Below are positions 27,959 through 35,938 of a stretch of DNA of 64,000 nt, piece after piece (position 1 is the first letter of the stretch; each line of letters opens with the position of its first letter). Source of the stretch: Pseudobutyrivibrio xylanivorans (GTDB lineage Bacteria; Bacillota; Clostridia; Lachnospirales; Lachnospiraceae); the NCBI RefSeq assembly GCF_008935055.1, contig NZ_CP043028.1:2572501-2636500 (forward strand), in the 5' to 3' direction. A program made the translations under genes and the position numbers. A model generated the notes under the pieces. It was given only the letters and a program-made list of their open reading frames with translations. It was not told the origin of the DNA and searched no databases.

Positions 27959-28732
27959 ATGGCGGGATTATTAACTGGAGCCGTTACCAATGGTCAGTAT
28001 ACAAAGACCCAGGCTTCACAGGATTTAACAAAATCTAACGAAACAACTTCTACCTCAAAGACCGCTGCAAAGCGTGATACCGGATACAATCAGGATATGT
28101 TCCTTCAGCTTTTAGTAGCTGAAATGCAGTATCAGGATCCGCTGGAACCATCAGACAACAGCCAATACGTGGCGCAGCTTGCATCCTTCACCCAGATTGA
28201 AGCAATTCAGTCAGTGCAGAATGATATGCACACCATGGAGGCAAACAGCTTAGTTGGTAAGACGGTTGTAATAAACAGCGATCATGAGGAAATAGAAGGT
28301 AAAGTAGATTACGTTCAAAGCGATGATGACGGCGAGTTATATGTTTCAGTAAACGGTAACATGTACAAGACTGATGAGATTATCTCAGTAGTAGATCCAA
28401 CCTACTACAATGCAGTCAGCGTAGTAAGATACTTCGATTCACTGCTTAAGGATATGCCAAGTGTAGAGCTTGTCACCTTAGGAGATGAAAAGATAATCAC
28501 CGATATTGCAAACACCTATAACAACATGGACGCTTATACAAGAAGCTTCATAAATGACGATACAGTCAAGGCAATCGAGGCAGTCATTAAGAAGTTCGAG
28601 GAATTAAAGAAAGCCAAGGAAGAAGCCGATAATGAAGTTAAGAACGTTACTCCTGTAGAAGAAAATAAGGAGTCAAAGGAACAAGCTGAAGAAACAAATT
28701 CTTTAGAGGAAGCAGAAGCACAGGAAGTGTAG
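27959..28732 (+). CDS. flgD: Flagellar hook assembly (cap) protein FlgD
   Basis: 257 residues. The conserved N-terminal segment MFLQLLVAEMQYQDPLEP with NSQYVAQLASFTQIEAIQ is the FlgD signature. The middle carries a small beta domain (GKTVVINSDHEEIEGKVDYV). The C-terminal ~90 residues are an acidic, helical, Lys/Glu-rich extension not needed in typical FlgD. FlgD caps the growing hook. AAAGGAG precedes the ATG. Confidence 0.93.
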   Translation: MAGLLTGAVTNGQYTKTQASQDLTKSNETTSTSKTAAKRDTGYNQDMFLQLLVAEMQYQDPLEPSDNSQYVAQLASFTQIEAIQSVQNDMHTMEANSLVGKTVVINSDHEEIEGKVDYVQSDDDGELYVSVNGNMYKTDEIISVVDPTYYNAVSVVRYFDSLLKDMPSVELVTLGDEKIITDIANTYNNMDAYTRSFINDDTVKAIEAVIKKFEELKKAKEEADNEVKNVTPVEENKESKEQAEETNSLEEAEAQEV

Positions 28733-28741
28733 GAGGCAAAT

Positions 28742-29143
28742 ATGAATAATTTAAATATTAATCCAAATTTTACCTCCATCGAAAAGGTAGCTGGAACCTA
28801 TCTCAATCCAGCAGCTGAGTCAAAGCCACTGGGTACCTATAAGGGTGCCAGCTTCGAAGATATTTTCAAGGAGAAGCTTGAGGGAGCATCCTCACTTAAG
28901 TTTTCTAAGCATGCAACACAGAGGCTTGACGACAGAAATATTGAATTGACAGATGAACAATCCCAGAGACTTGAAGAGGGCGTTATGAAGGCGTCTGAAA
29001 AGGGGATTACCGATTCGCTGGTATTAGTTGATACACTTGCTTTTATAGTAAATGTACCTAATCAGACTGTTGTTACAGCTATGGATCAGACTGAATCAGA
29101 AGAGAACATTTTTACAAATATTGATGGTGCTGTTATAGTTTAG
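28742..29143 (+). CDS. TIGR02530-type flagellar operon protein
   Basis: 133 residues. The core FSKHATQRLDDRNIELT and TDSLVLVDTLAFIVNVPN is the signature of the TIGR02530 flagellar operon family, found between flgD and flgE in Firmicutes and spirochetes. Its molecular role is not established; location suggests hook assembly. Ribosome site GTAGGAGG, nine bases after flgD. Confidence 0.88.
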   Translation: MNNLNINPNFTSIEKVAGTYLNPAAESKPLGTYKGASFEDIFKEKLEGASSLKFSKHATQRLDDRNIELTDEQSQRLEEGVMKASEKGITDSLVLVDTLAFIVNVPNQTVVTAMDQTESEENIFTNIDGAVIV

Positions 29144-29231
29144 CTGGACCTTATGGAAGCTAAAGCCGTGGACCGACAGAAGCGGCAAACAGACACCCTC
29201 GATAGCTATGCTACCCAGGAGGTCTACAGTT
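29144..29231 (+). promoter_or_regulatory. Structured leader before flgE, possible Shine-Dalgarno sequestration
   Basis: An 88-base spacer, unusually GC-rich for this operon. TGGACCT (29146-29152) can pair with AGGTCTA (29219-29225), seven pairs with one wobble, covering part of the AGGAGG used by flgE. Inner pairs AGCTA (29159-29163) / TAGCT (29193-29197) are also possible. This is only a folding proposal; hook protein is needed in large amounts and is a plausible target for translational control. Confidence 0.35.
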
Positions 29232-30869
29232 ATGATGAGATCACTTTTCTCTGGTGTATCAGGTCTTAAGACTCACCAGACCAAGATGGATGTTATTGGT
29301 AATAACATCTCTAACGTAAATACTGTTGCGTTCAAATCATCTTCAACAACCTTTTCTGATATTATGTATCAGACAACTTCACAGGCATCAGGTGCAACTG
29401 CAACACGTGGTGGTAAAAATGCTAAGCAGATAGGTCTTGGTGTTACTAATGGTGCAACCAAGGTTACTATCACTTCCGCAGGTGCTGCACAGTCAACAGG
29501 TGATGCTCTTGATATTCGACTTACCGATTCAAATTCAACAAATTTCTTTATCGTTAGCAATGGCTCACAGAACCTGTTTACAAGAGCTGGTTCCTTCTAC
29601 ATTGATGGAAATGGAAACCTGGCTATGACAACAACAGGCTATCTTGTTATGGGCTGGCAGATTGATCCTGATAATCCTACAAATATTATCAAGGATACAG
29701 TTACACCTCTTCGTGTTATGAAGACAGAGAACCTTACATCTTCACCAGAGGCTACCACTGAGGCAAACTTTAACGGCGTTATCGATAAGAATGACAGCCA
29801 GTTTTCTTCATCTGGTGGTTATGTTCGTTCATTTACCCTTTACGACAACTTAGGTTATTCATACACAGCTAAGTTCTCATTTAGTCTTGTTGATGGAACA
29901 AAGGGCGAGTACAATGTATCCCTTCTCAGCATATTAGACGGCGATAACAATGATTTGTTAAAGACCTATACACCAACTGGTGATGATGACAGAATCTTTG
30001 GTAAGACACTTAATGACACAAGTAACTATAACCTTGCAAAGGGCTATTCGTTTACAAACAATGATGCAGATGCCAGTGAAATTACTGACGGCTCTAAGCT
30101 TTATGGCTTTGATGCTGCAACACAGAACTTCGTAAGCAAGGACGGTAGCAATACAACAATCGCTGCATCTAAGGTTCTTGGTATTCCTAGCAACGTAACT
30201 ATCGTTTCAGTTGCTCAGGGTACATCTACATCAGTTGCAACAGTTGGTACACAGACAATCGGCTATCGACTTAAGTTCGATACACAGGAAGGTTATCTGG
30301 ATTATGTAGATAGTGCAGGAAATACAAGCGTAAGGATGCTTACACATTTCCTTGGACCTAATACAGAAGATCCATTGCTTGCAAATGCAGCTCTTTCAGA
30401 TATTAATATCGATTTCTCTAAGCTTTTGAACTACGATAACGGTGGAACATCTACAGCTGTTGGTAACAGAGGTGCCACAGATGGAACAACTGGTACAGGT
30501 AAGAAGCTTGGTACAATGACTGGACTTTCTATTCAGACAGATGGAAAGATTTTCGGTTCATACTCAAATGGTAACAGTGTGCTCTTAGGACAGATTGCGG
30601 TTGCTCAGTTCGCCAACGCATCAGGTCTTGAGGAAAAGGGCGACAACTGTTACGATACAACACTTAACTCTGGTGAGTTCGACGGCATCGGAATTGACAT
30701 CTCAGCTGACGGTTCATCAATGAACACTGGACAGCTTGAAATGGCCAACGTAGACCTCTCAAGCGAATTCACAGACATGATTACTACACAGCGTGGTTTC
30801 CAAGCTAATTCTCGAATCATCACAGTATCAGACACCATGCTCGAAGAACTTATCAATCTCAAACGTTAA
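29232..30869 (+). CDS. flgE: Flagellar hook protein FlgE
   Basis: 545 residues from the chosen ATG. The N-terminus MMRSLFSGVSGLKTHQTKMD with MDVIGNNISNVNTVAFKSS is the conserved D0 helix; the C-terminus MANVDLSSEFTDMITTQRGF and ITVSDTMLEELINLKR closes D0. The middle is a long variable, Thr/Asp/Gly-rich surface region. It forms the universal-joint hook. An earlier in-frame ATG (29208) precedes the AGGAGG site, so the start is 29232. No flbD gene follows, unlike many related clusters. Confidence 0.95.
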   Translation: MMRSLFSGVSGLKTHQTKMDVIGNNISNVNTVAFKSSSTTFSDIMYQTTSQASGATATRGGKNAKQIGLGVTNGATKVTITSAGAAQSTGDALDIRLTDSNSTNFFIVSNGSQNLFTRAGSFYIDGNGNLAMTTTGYLVMGWQIDPDNPTNIIKDTVTPLRVMKTENLTSSPEATTEANFNGVIDKNDSQFSSSGGYVRSFTLYDNLGYSYTAKFSFSLVDGTKGEYNVSLLSILDGDNNDLLKTYTPTGDDDRIFGKTLNDTSNYNLAKGYSFTNNDADASEITDGSKLYGFDAATQNFVSKDGSNTTIAASKVLGIPSNVTIVSVAQGTSTSVATVGTQTIGYRLKFDTQEGYLDYVDSAGNTSVRMLTHFLGPNTEDPLLANAALSDINIDFSKLLNYDNGGTSTAVGNRGATDGTTGTGKKLGTMTGLSIQTDGKIFGSYSNGNSVLLGQIAVAQFANASGLEEKGDNCYDTTLNSGEFDGIGIDISADGSSMNTGQLEMANVDLSSEFTDMITTQRGFQANSRIITVSDTMLEELINLKR

Positions 30870-30872
30870 TCC

Positions 30873-30958
30873 GCTAGTTACGGCTACAAGCATTAGTGTT
30901 TCTCCGCTCAGCTTAGAATGCTTCGCTTGAGAAACCTAATAGCTTGTTACCTACTAGC
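30873..30958 (-). repeat. Structured repeat family 1, copy C (inverted)
   Basis: On the minus strand the element reads GCTAGTAGGTAACAAGC at the left and GCTTGTAGCCGTAACTAGC at the right, matching copies A and D but in opposite orientation to flanking genes. Long stem ATTAGG-TTTCTC / GAGAAAC-CTAAT, so the CTTAG/CTAAG of other copies is replaced by ATTAG/CTAAT with pairing kept. The apical loop keeps GCATTCTA. Being antisense to flgE and motA argues against a simple cis-acting leader for the next gene. Confidence 0.75.
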
Positions 30959-30964
30959 TCATCT

Positions 30965-31117
30965 AAAAAAATAAAAATAAGCAGCCTCAAAAAACTTGGT
31001 AAGCGCGAGCAGGGAAGCGTCATGCCGAGCATGGGAGGGACCTACACCGGGCGGGTGGGGCCCATGCTCGAGTATGAAGGGTGCCCTGCGGGAGCATGGA
31101 AACCTTGGAGGCTGCTT
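30965..31117 (-). ncRNA. GC-rich, multi-helix structured element, candidate small RNA with terminator
   Basis: Outer stem AAGCAGCCTC (30979-30988) / GAGGCTGCTT (31108-31117). Inside are GCAGGG (31009-31014) / CCCTGC (31084-31089) and CGAGCATGGG / CCCATGCTCG with an extra CAT/ATG, capped by CACC-GGTG. Read on the minus strand, the outer stem is followed by ATTTTTATTTTTTT (30965-30978), a good terminator tail; on the plus strand the tail is poor. It is far more GC-rich than its surroundings. I find no SRP, 6S, tmRNA or RNase P signature. The strand and RNA nature are inferences; no convincing minus-strand promoter is seen. Confidence 0.45.
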
Positions 31118-31239
31118 TCGTTGTGTTTGGGGATGTGTCAAATTTTCGAATAAATTCTAAAACTTTTGTGAATATTCAATATATAGTGGTTTGGACACGA
31201 AAATAACACAATAATATGCGACGATTTTACCTAGAAAAG

Positions 31240-31268
31240 TAGACAATAGTGTATAAATCTAGTAAAAT
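31240..31268 (+). promoter_or_regulatory. Internal promoter for motA
   Basis: -35 TAGACA (31240-31245), 17-base spacer, -10 TAAAAT (31263-31268). It lies in the 497-base flgE-motA spacer, after the repeat and the GC-rich element, and would allow motA onward to be transcribed separately. The remaining AT-rich parts of this spacer (31118-31239 and 31269-31366) show nothing else I can name. Confidence 0.6.
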
Positions 31269-31366
31269 AATCACAAAAGTGTATATCGTGTAATTTTATA
31301 CAAAATTATCTGGCTTTTCTTATTGGAGACTGAAAATCGTTGTTTTGACGAGGTGGTGAGAGAGTT

Positions 31367-32161
31367 TTGGATATAGCTTCTTTACTTGGATTATTACTTG
31401 GTGTAGTCATGGTCGTATTCGGTATCGTATCATCCGGTGGTGTTGCAGCCATGGCAAACTTTATAGATGTTCCTTCAGTCATCATCACTATCGGTGGTTC
31501 TTTGTCGTCTTGTATGTACTGTAACAAGATGCCAGACTTCGTATCTGGTCTGAAGGGCTTGACGTTAGCCATCAAGGAGCCTCCAGTAGGTAATGCAGCT
31601 GATACAATTGGCAACATTATAAACCTTGCCAATATTTCCCGTAAAGAAGGTATTCTTGCGCTTGAAGAGGCAGCTCACAGTATTGAAGATGAGTTCCTAA
31701 AAAAAGGTATTAATCTTGTAGTTGATGGTACAGATCCAGAACTTGTTAGAGCAATTCTAGAGACAGACATGAGCTGTCTTGAAGATAGACATAAGGTTGT
31801 TATAGCCTTTTGGCAAAAATGGGGTGAAATGGGACCTGCATGGGGCATGATTGGAACCCTCGTTGGTCTTGTTAATATGTTACAGAACCTTTCAGATGCA
31901 TCTACAATCGGTCCTAACATGGCGGTTGCTTTGCTGACCACACTTTATGGTTCACTGATTGCAAACTGGCTTACAGGTCCTACAGCTGCAAAGCTTGGTG
32001 TAGATAATGGTCTTGAAATAATGATGAAGTCAATTACCGTGGAAGGTCTACTTTCTATTCAGGCCGGTGAAAACCCACGTGTAATAGAAGAAAAGCTTAA
32101 ATCATTCCTTCCACCATCTGCTCGTGATGCTATCGGTGGTGATGGCGGAGGAGGTGAGTAA
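31367..32161 (+). CDS. motA: Flagellar stator protein MotA
   Basis: 264 residues, four-span MotA/TolQ/ExbB family inner-membrane protein. Membrane spans lie near the N-terminus (LLGLLLGVVMVVFGIV) and near 155-205, with WGMIGTLVGLVNML and ALLTTLYGSLIANW. It forms the ion channel with MotB and pushes on FliG. The start is TTG at 31367, with GAGGTGGTGAGAGAG ahead; no in-frame ATG gives a complete first span. Confidence 0.95.
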   Translation: MDIASLLGLLLGVVMVVFGIVSSGGVAAMANFIDVPSVIITIGGSLSSCMYCNKMPDFVSGLKGLTLAIKEPPVGNAADTIGNIINLANISRKEGILALEEAAHSIEDEFLKKGINLVVDGTDPELVRAILETDMSCLEDRHKVVIAFWQKWGEMGPAWGMIGTLVGLVNMLQNLSDASTIGPNMAVALLTTLYGSLIANWLTGPTAAKLGVDNGLEIMMKSITVEGLLSIQAGENPRVIEEKLKSFLPPSARDAIGGDGGGGE

Positions 32162-32163
32162 AG

Positions 32164-33090
32164 ATGGCTAAGAAGCAAAAGCAAGAGGAAGCTCCTGCTG
32201 GGTCTCCTGCCTGGATGGCCACTTTCTCCGACTTGATGAACTTGCTCCTTTGCTTCTTCGTTTTGCTTTTCTCCATGAGTAGTACGGATACGGCAAAGTT
32301 TGAAGAGGTAATTGCAAGTATTCAGTCTAGCTTTAGTATTTTTTCATCAGGTGGCACTTCAATTGGTGAAGGTCATATGATTTCATCTGGTATCAGCCAG
32401 CTTGAAATGTTTGATGACTATTTCAACAGTGTTCATGATGGTGATGACGAGTCCTATGACAAAGAGGGAGATAGCGAAACGCAAAATACCTCTGAAGGAA
32501 ATATAAGCGAATCCGAAAGCCAGGGGCAGGGAGAGAATGTAGGTGACAATACAGCCACTGGCGCAGGTGATGTTTCGGTAGAAGAGGCAAAAGAAGCTCT
32601 TGAAGAAGCTGGAGCCTCTGAGAGTGAACAAATAGCTGAACAGATTGAAGAACAGCTTAAACTCCATGGTCTTATTGACCAGGTTGAAATTGAATATAAT
32701 GCAAATTATGTAATGCTTACTATCAACGGCGCACTGCTTTTCAATTCAGGCAAAGCCGTTTTGACAGAGGAAGCACTTGGTATAGTTGATAATCTGGCTA
32801 AGATTTTATCTGAGTATGATCAGAATATAATCGAAATTGAAGGTCATACAGATAATGTACCAATGTCGTCAGGTACTTATGAAAATAATGATGTACTTTC
32901 AATGTACCGTGCCCTATACGTAGCTGACAGAATAAGGAGTCAGACCAATATTAATCCAGCCCACATCAAATCAGCTGGTAGAGGCGAGTATGTTCCACTT
33001 GCTGATAATTCAACTGCTGAAGGCAGAGCAAGAAACAGGCGTGTTGAGATTAAGATTTACAATTCACTAACTTCTGACATAAACGAATAG
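32164..33090 (+). CDS. motB: Flagellar stator protein MotB
   Basis: 308 residues. A short cytoplasmic N-terminus leads to one membrane span with the ion-binding Asp at D23 in ATFSDLMNLLLCFFVLLFSM. A long acidic Ser/Gly/Glu-rich periplasmic plug region (about 90-150) follows, then the OmpA-type peptidoglycan-binding domain with IEIEGHTDNVPMSSG and EGRARNRRVEIKI. Three bases after motA. The ion (H+ or Na+) cannot be read with certainty. Confidence 0.96.
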   Translation: MAKKQKQEEAPAGSPAWMATFSDLMNLLLCFFVLLFSMSSTDTAKFEEVIASIQSSFSIFSSGGTSIGEGHMISSGISQLEMFDDYFNSVHDGDDESYDKEGDSETQNTSEGNISESESQGQGENVGDNTATGAGDVSVEEAKEALEEAGASESEQIAEQIEEQLKLHGLIDQVEIEYNANYVMLTINGALLFNSGKAVLTEEALGIVDNLAKILSEYDQNIIEIEGHTDNVPMSSGTYENNDVLSMYRALYVADRIRSQTNINPAHIKSAGRGEYVPLADNSTAEGRARNRRVEIKIYNSLTSDINE

Positions 33091-33112
33091 TATTAGGAAG
33101 AAAGGACAAGCT

Positions 33113-33637
33113 ATGAAAAAGAATTTGATTACAGTTGTTATACTGGCGCTTGTAGTGGTTAATCTTGTTCTTACAGCGGTTCTTACAATTACGATTATTC
33201 CTGAGACTAAAAAGGCGAATGAGCTCATTACAAAGGTTTGCTCAGCCATTGATTTGGATTTAGTTGCAGGAGATACAGCTGGTTCTCTTGCTGTTGATGT
33301 GGCAGATATGGTTGATTATCCTGTTGCATCTGGAGGCACAATGACAATCAATCTAAAGGATAGTGGAGATGGCAGCTTACATTATGCAGTTCTTGCCGTA
33401 TCACTTTCCATTGATAGTACAAATAAGGATTGGACAGAGAAGTATCAGGCTAATGGATTGACAGGCTATGACAATATCATAAGTGACACTATCAAATCTG
33501 TTGTAGCCAATAATACAATTGAAGATATGCGAACAAGAGAAGATGAAGTAAAGGAAGAAATCCTTGAAGCTCTTCAGGGACTGTTTAAGTCATCCTTCAT
33601 TGTCAGGGTTAATTTCTCTAGTGCGACATATCAATAG
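33113..33637 (+). CDS. fliL: Flagellar basal body-associated protein FliL
   Basis: 174 residues with an N-terminal membrane span (residues 4-30, ITVVILALVVVNLVLTAVLT) and an extracytoplasmic domain. The C-terminal FSSATYQ-type ending and placement between motB and fliM support FliL, a stator-associated ring protein. Sequence conservation in this family is low, so the call leans on context. Its TAG stop is the edge of the second composite repeat. Confidence 0.82.
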   Translation: MKKNLITVVILALVVVNLVLTAVLTITIIPETKKANELITKVCSAIDLDLVAGDTAGSLAVDVADMVDYPVASGGTMTINLKDSGDGSLHYAVLAVSLSIDSTNKDWTEKYQANGLTGYDNIISDTIKSVVANNTIEDMRTREDEVKEEILEALQGLFKSSFIVRVNFSSATYQ

Positions 33638-33712
33638 CATATTTTTCCCGAATCTTTGATTTGTGAAAAATTATGCTGTGAGGCCCCTTTGCCGCAGGCA
33701 ATCATAATGGCC
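33636..33712 (+). repeat. Composite two-hairpin repeat, copy 2 (after fliL)
   Basis: Hairpin 1 (33636-33676) has arms AGCATATTTTTC / GAAAAATTATGCT starting inside the fliL TAG stop. Hairpin 2 (33682-33712) has GGCC...TTTGCC-GCA-GGCAA...GGCC and ends ATAATGGC like copy 1. The inter-hairpin gap is five bases (six in copy 1). Loops of hairpin 1 differ while the arms agree, pointing to a common origin plus structural constraint. Confidence 0.7.
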
Positions 33713-33766
33713 GAACTACATTGTTTTAGTATACAACCTAATGGGGCAGAATGGTGGTGAGAAAGC

Positions 33767-34747
33767 TTGGGTGACGTTCTTTCACAAAACGAAATAGATA
33801 ATCTTTTGCATGCGCTGACCTCCGGAGAAGTTGATGCGGAAGAGATGAAAAACAATAAGGAGAAGCCCGTAAAGAACTACGACTTCGCCAGACCTTCCAA
33901 GTTTTCAAAAGAGCACCTTCGAACAATGGAAATTATATTCGAGCATTATGGCAGACTTTTATCTACCAACTTGCCGATTTTCCTTAGAAAGAATATACAG
34001 GTTGAGGTAATGAATTCCGAAGCTGTTACCTATATGGAGTTTTCAAATTCCCTTTCAAATCCTGTACTTCTTGGTGTAGTAGATTTCTCTCCACTAGAGG
34101 GAAACATAATCGTTGAAATGGCTTCTAATTTAGGCTTCGCCATGGTGGACAGAATGCTTGGTGGAGTGGGAGAGCCACTTGATAAGGTCAGAGATTATTC
34201 TGAAATCGAACTTTTGCTAATCGAACGTGTCATGAGCTCCTGCATTGATTTGCTGAGAGAACCATGGGAAAACGTTTTGGATTTACATCCTAGATTAGAG
34301 CGAATCGAGACAAACTCTCAGTTCGCACAGATTATATCGCCATCAGAAATGATTGCGATTGTCACCTTGAATATAAAGATAGGTGATGTGGAAGGCCTTA
34401 TGAATATTTGTCTTCCTTTTATAACTTTAGAGCCAGTTATGGACAAATTAAACACAAAGTTCTGGTATAGTAGTCAAAAGGAGAAGACAGGAGATAGCTA
34501 TTCAGAGACGATGGAAAACCTTATTCACAGGGCTCAGATACCTGTAAAGGCCGTCCTTGGCAACAGTGTTATTACAGTAGCAGATTTCTCTCAACTCCAG
34601 GTAGGCGATATTGTCAGGCTTGATAGAAAAGTTGACGAAGAGCTGGATGTTTTTGTGGGCGACATTAGGAAATTCGCTGCCCTACCAGGTGCTTCAGGAA
34701 AAGGATATGCAGTCCGTGTGACAGAAATCATTAGGGAGGAGCAGTAG
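33767..34747 (+). CDS. fliM: Flagellar motor switch protein FliM
   Basis: 326 residues. The extreme N-terminus LSQNEIDNLLHAL carries the FliM-family N-terminal motif; in this family the N-terminal segment includes the CheY-binding site. The central CheC-like domain and a C-terminal SpoA domain (LQVGDIVRLDRKVDEELDV) follow. TTG start at 33767 preceded by GGTGGTGAGAAAG, almost the same initiation context as motA. It forms the C ring with FliG and FliY. Confidence 0.95.
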   Translation: MGDVLSQNEIDNLLHALTSGEVDAEEMKNNKEKPVKNYDFARPSKFSKEHLRTMEIIFEHYGRLLSTNLPIFLRKNIQVEVMNSEAVTYMEFSNSLSNPVLLGVVDFSPLEGNIIVEMASNLGFAMVDRMLGGVGEPLDKVRDYSEIELLLIERVMSSCIDLLREPWENVLDLHPRLERIETNSQFAQIISPSEMIAIVTLNIKIGDVEGLMNICLPFITLEPVMDKLNTKFWYSSQKEKTGDSYSETMENLIHRAQIPVKAVLGNSVITVADFSQLQVGDIVRLDRKVDEELDVFVGDIRKFAALPGASGKGYAVRVTEIIREEQ

Positions 34748-34748
34748 A

Positions 34749-35915
34749 ATGGGTGATGGTGTATTATCACAAGAAGAGATAAATGCACTACTTGCCGGCG
34801 GGGTTCCAGATGCACCAGCTGATACCTCAGGTTCCGGTGGTGGCGGAGAGCTTACCAGTGAGGAAATTGATACTATTGGCGAGGTTGCCAATATCAGTAT
34901 GGGTAGCGCTGCAACATCATTGTTCGCGCTGGTAAATATCAAAGTTGAGATTTCTACTCCTGTAGTTACAGAAACAAATTGGGATGAGTTGGCATCCAAT
35001 TATACGGACAAATGTGTTGTTGTTCGTATTGGATATACAAAAGGTATTGATGGAAGCAACGTTCTTGTTTTAAAGGAAAACGATGTTAAGGTCATTACCG
35101 ACTTGATGATGGGCGGTGACGGTACAAACACCGATGGTGAGATTACCGAACTCCATCTTTCAGCTATTTCAGAGGCCATGAATCAGATGATGGGTGCTTC
35201 GGCAACATCCCTTTCATCTATGCTTGGCATGATGGTAGATATTTCTCCACCAAATGCAACCCTCACAGATTTGGCTGCTGTAAGTGGTGGTGAGATAGAT
35301 TCTTTCCTTGAGAACAATTTCGTTAGAATTGCTTTCAAAATGGAAATTGGAGATTTAGTTGATTCAGAAATGATGCAGCTGTATCCAATTTCTTTGGCAA
35401 AGGAAATGTGCGGTGCGGTTCAAAATACTATGGAGACTGATTCCAAGTCCACTGTGGACGATGCGGCATCACCTCCTCCTGCAGCGGAAGCTGCTCCACC
35501 ACCTGCACCAGAGGCAGCACCACAGGCATCGCCTCCTCCGGCAGCACCTCAAATGGATCCAAATATGATGCAGGGACAGCCGATGATGGCTCAGCCATAT
35601 TATGCGCCGCAGCCACAAATCAATGTTCAACCTGCTCAGTTTACACCTTTTGGACCAAATTTCAGTGCACAGTTTGCACAGGAGAACATCGACCTGATTT
35701 TAGATGTACCTTTGGAGGTAACAGTAGAGCTTGGTCGAACCAACAAGACAATCCAGGATATTCTGGATTTTGCACCTGGTACTATCATCGAGCTAAACAA
35801 AATAGCTGGTGAACCTATAGATGTGCTTGTAAATGGCAAGTACGTGGCCAAAGGAGAGGTAGTAGTTATCGAGGAATCCTTTGGAGTACGAATTACAGAA
35901 ATCATTAAAGATTAA
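34749..35915 (+). CDS. fliY: Flagellar motor switch phosphatase FliY (CheC-FliN fusion type)
   Basis: 388 residues. LSQEEINALLAGG at the N-terminus resembles FliM. Residues ~38-225 form a CheC-like domain with both E-x2-N helices (EVANISMGSAA and HLSAISEAMNQMMGASAT), implying CheY-P phosphatase activity as in Bacillus FliY. A Pro/Ala/Gln/Met-rich linker spans ~238-300. The C-terminal SpoA/FliN domain (LEVTVELGRTNKTIQDIL, PIDVLVNGKYVAKGEVV) joins the C ring. GGAGGAGCAGTAGA precedes the ATG. Confidence 0.94.
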   Translation: MGDGVLSQEEINALLAGGVPDAPADTSGSGGGGELTSEEIDTIGEVANISMGSAATSLFALVNIKVEISTPVVTETNWDELASNYTDKCVVVRIGYTKGIDGSNVLVLKENDVKVITDLMMGGDGTNTDGEITELHLSAISEAMNQMMGASATSLSSMLGMMVDISPPNATLTDLAAVSGGEIDSFLENNFVRIAFKMEIGDLVDSEMMQLYPISLAKEMCGAVQNTMETDSKSTVDDAASPPPAAEAAPPPAPEAAPQASPPPAAPQMDPNMMQGQPMMAQPYYAPQPQINVQPAQFTPFGPNFSAQFAQENIDLILDVPLEVTVELGRTNKTIQDILDFAPGTIIELNKIAGEPIDVLVNGKYVAKGEVVVIEESFGVRITEIIKD

Positions 35916-35938
35916 TGCATATTTAAGGAGATGAAAAC

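Noticed and set aside
29144..29231. Resemblance of the flgE leader to the second half of a c-di-GMP-I riboswitch (AAGCTAAAGCC, AGCTATGCTACCCAGG)
   Set aside because: The conserved CAGGGCAAACC half and the GNRA loop-receptor pair are absent, so the core of the aptamer is missing.
30979..31117. GC-rich element as SRP RNA, 6S RNA, tmRNA or T-box
   Set aside because: None of the signature sequences (for example GGAAGGNAGCAGCC for SRP or the T-box AGGGTGGNACCGCG) is present.
30944..31153. Short open frames on both strands in the flgE-motA gap as flbD or another gene
   Set aside because: Composition follows the GC-rich palindrome, no ribosome site, and no likeness to FlbD.
34749..35915. Frameshifted fusion of cheC and fliN
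   Set aside because: The CheC-like plus FliN layout with a linker is the normal FliY architecture in Firmicutes.
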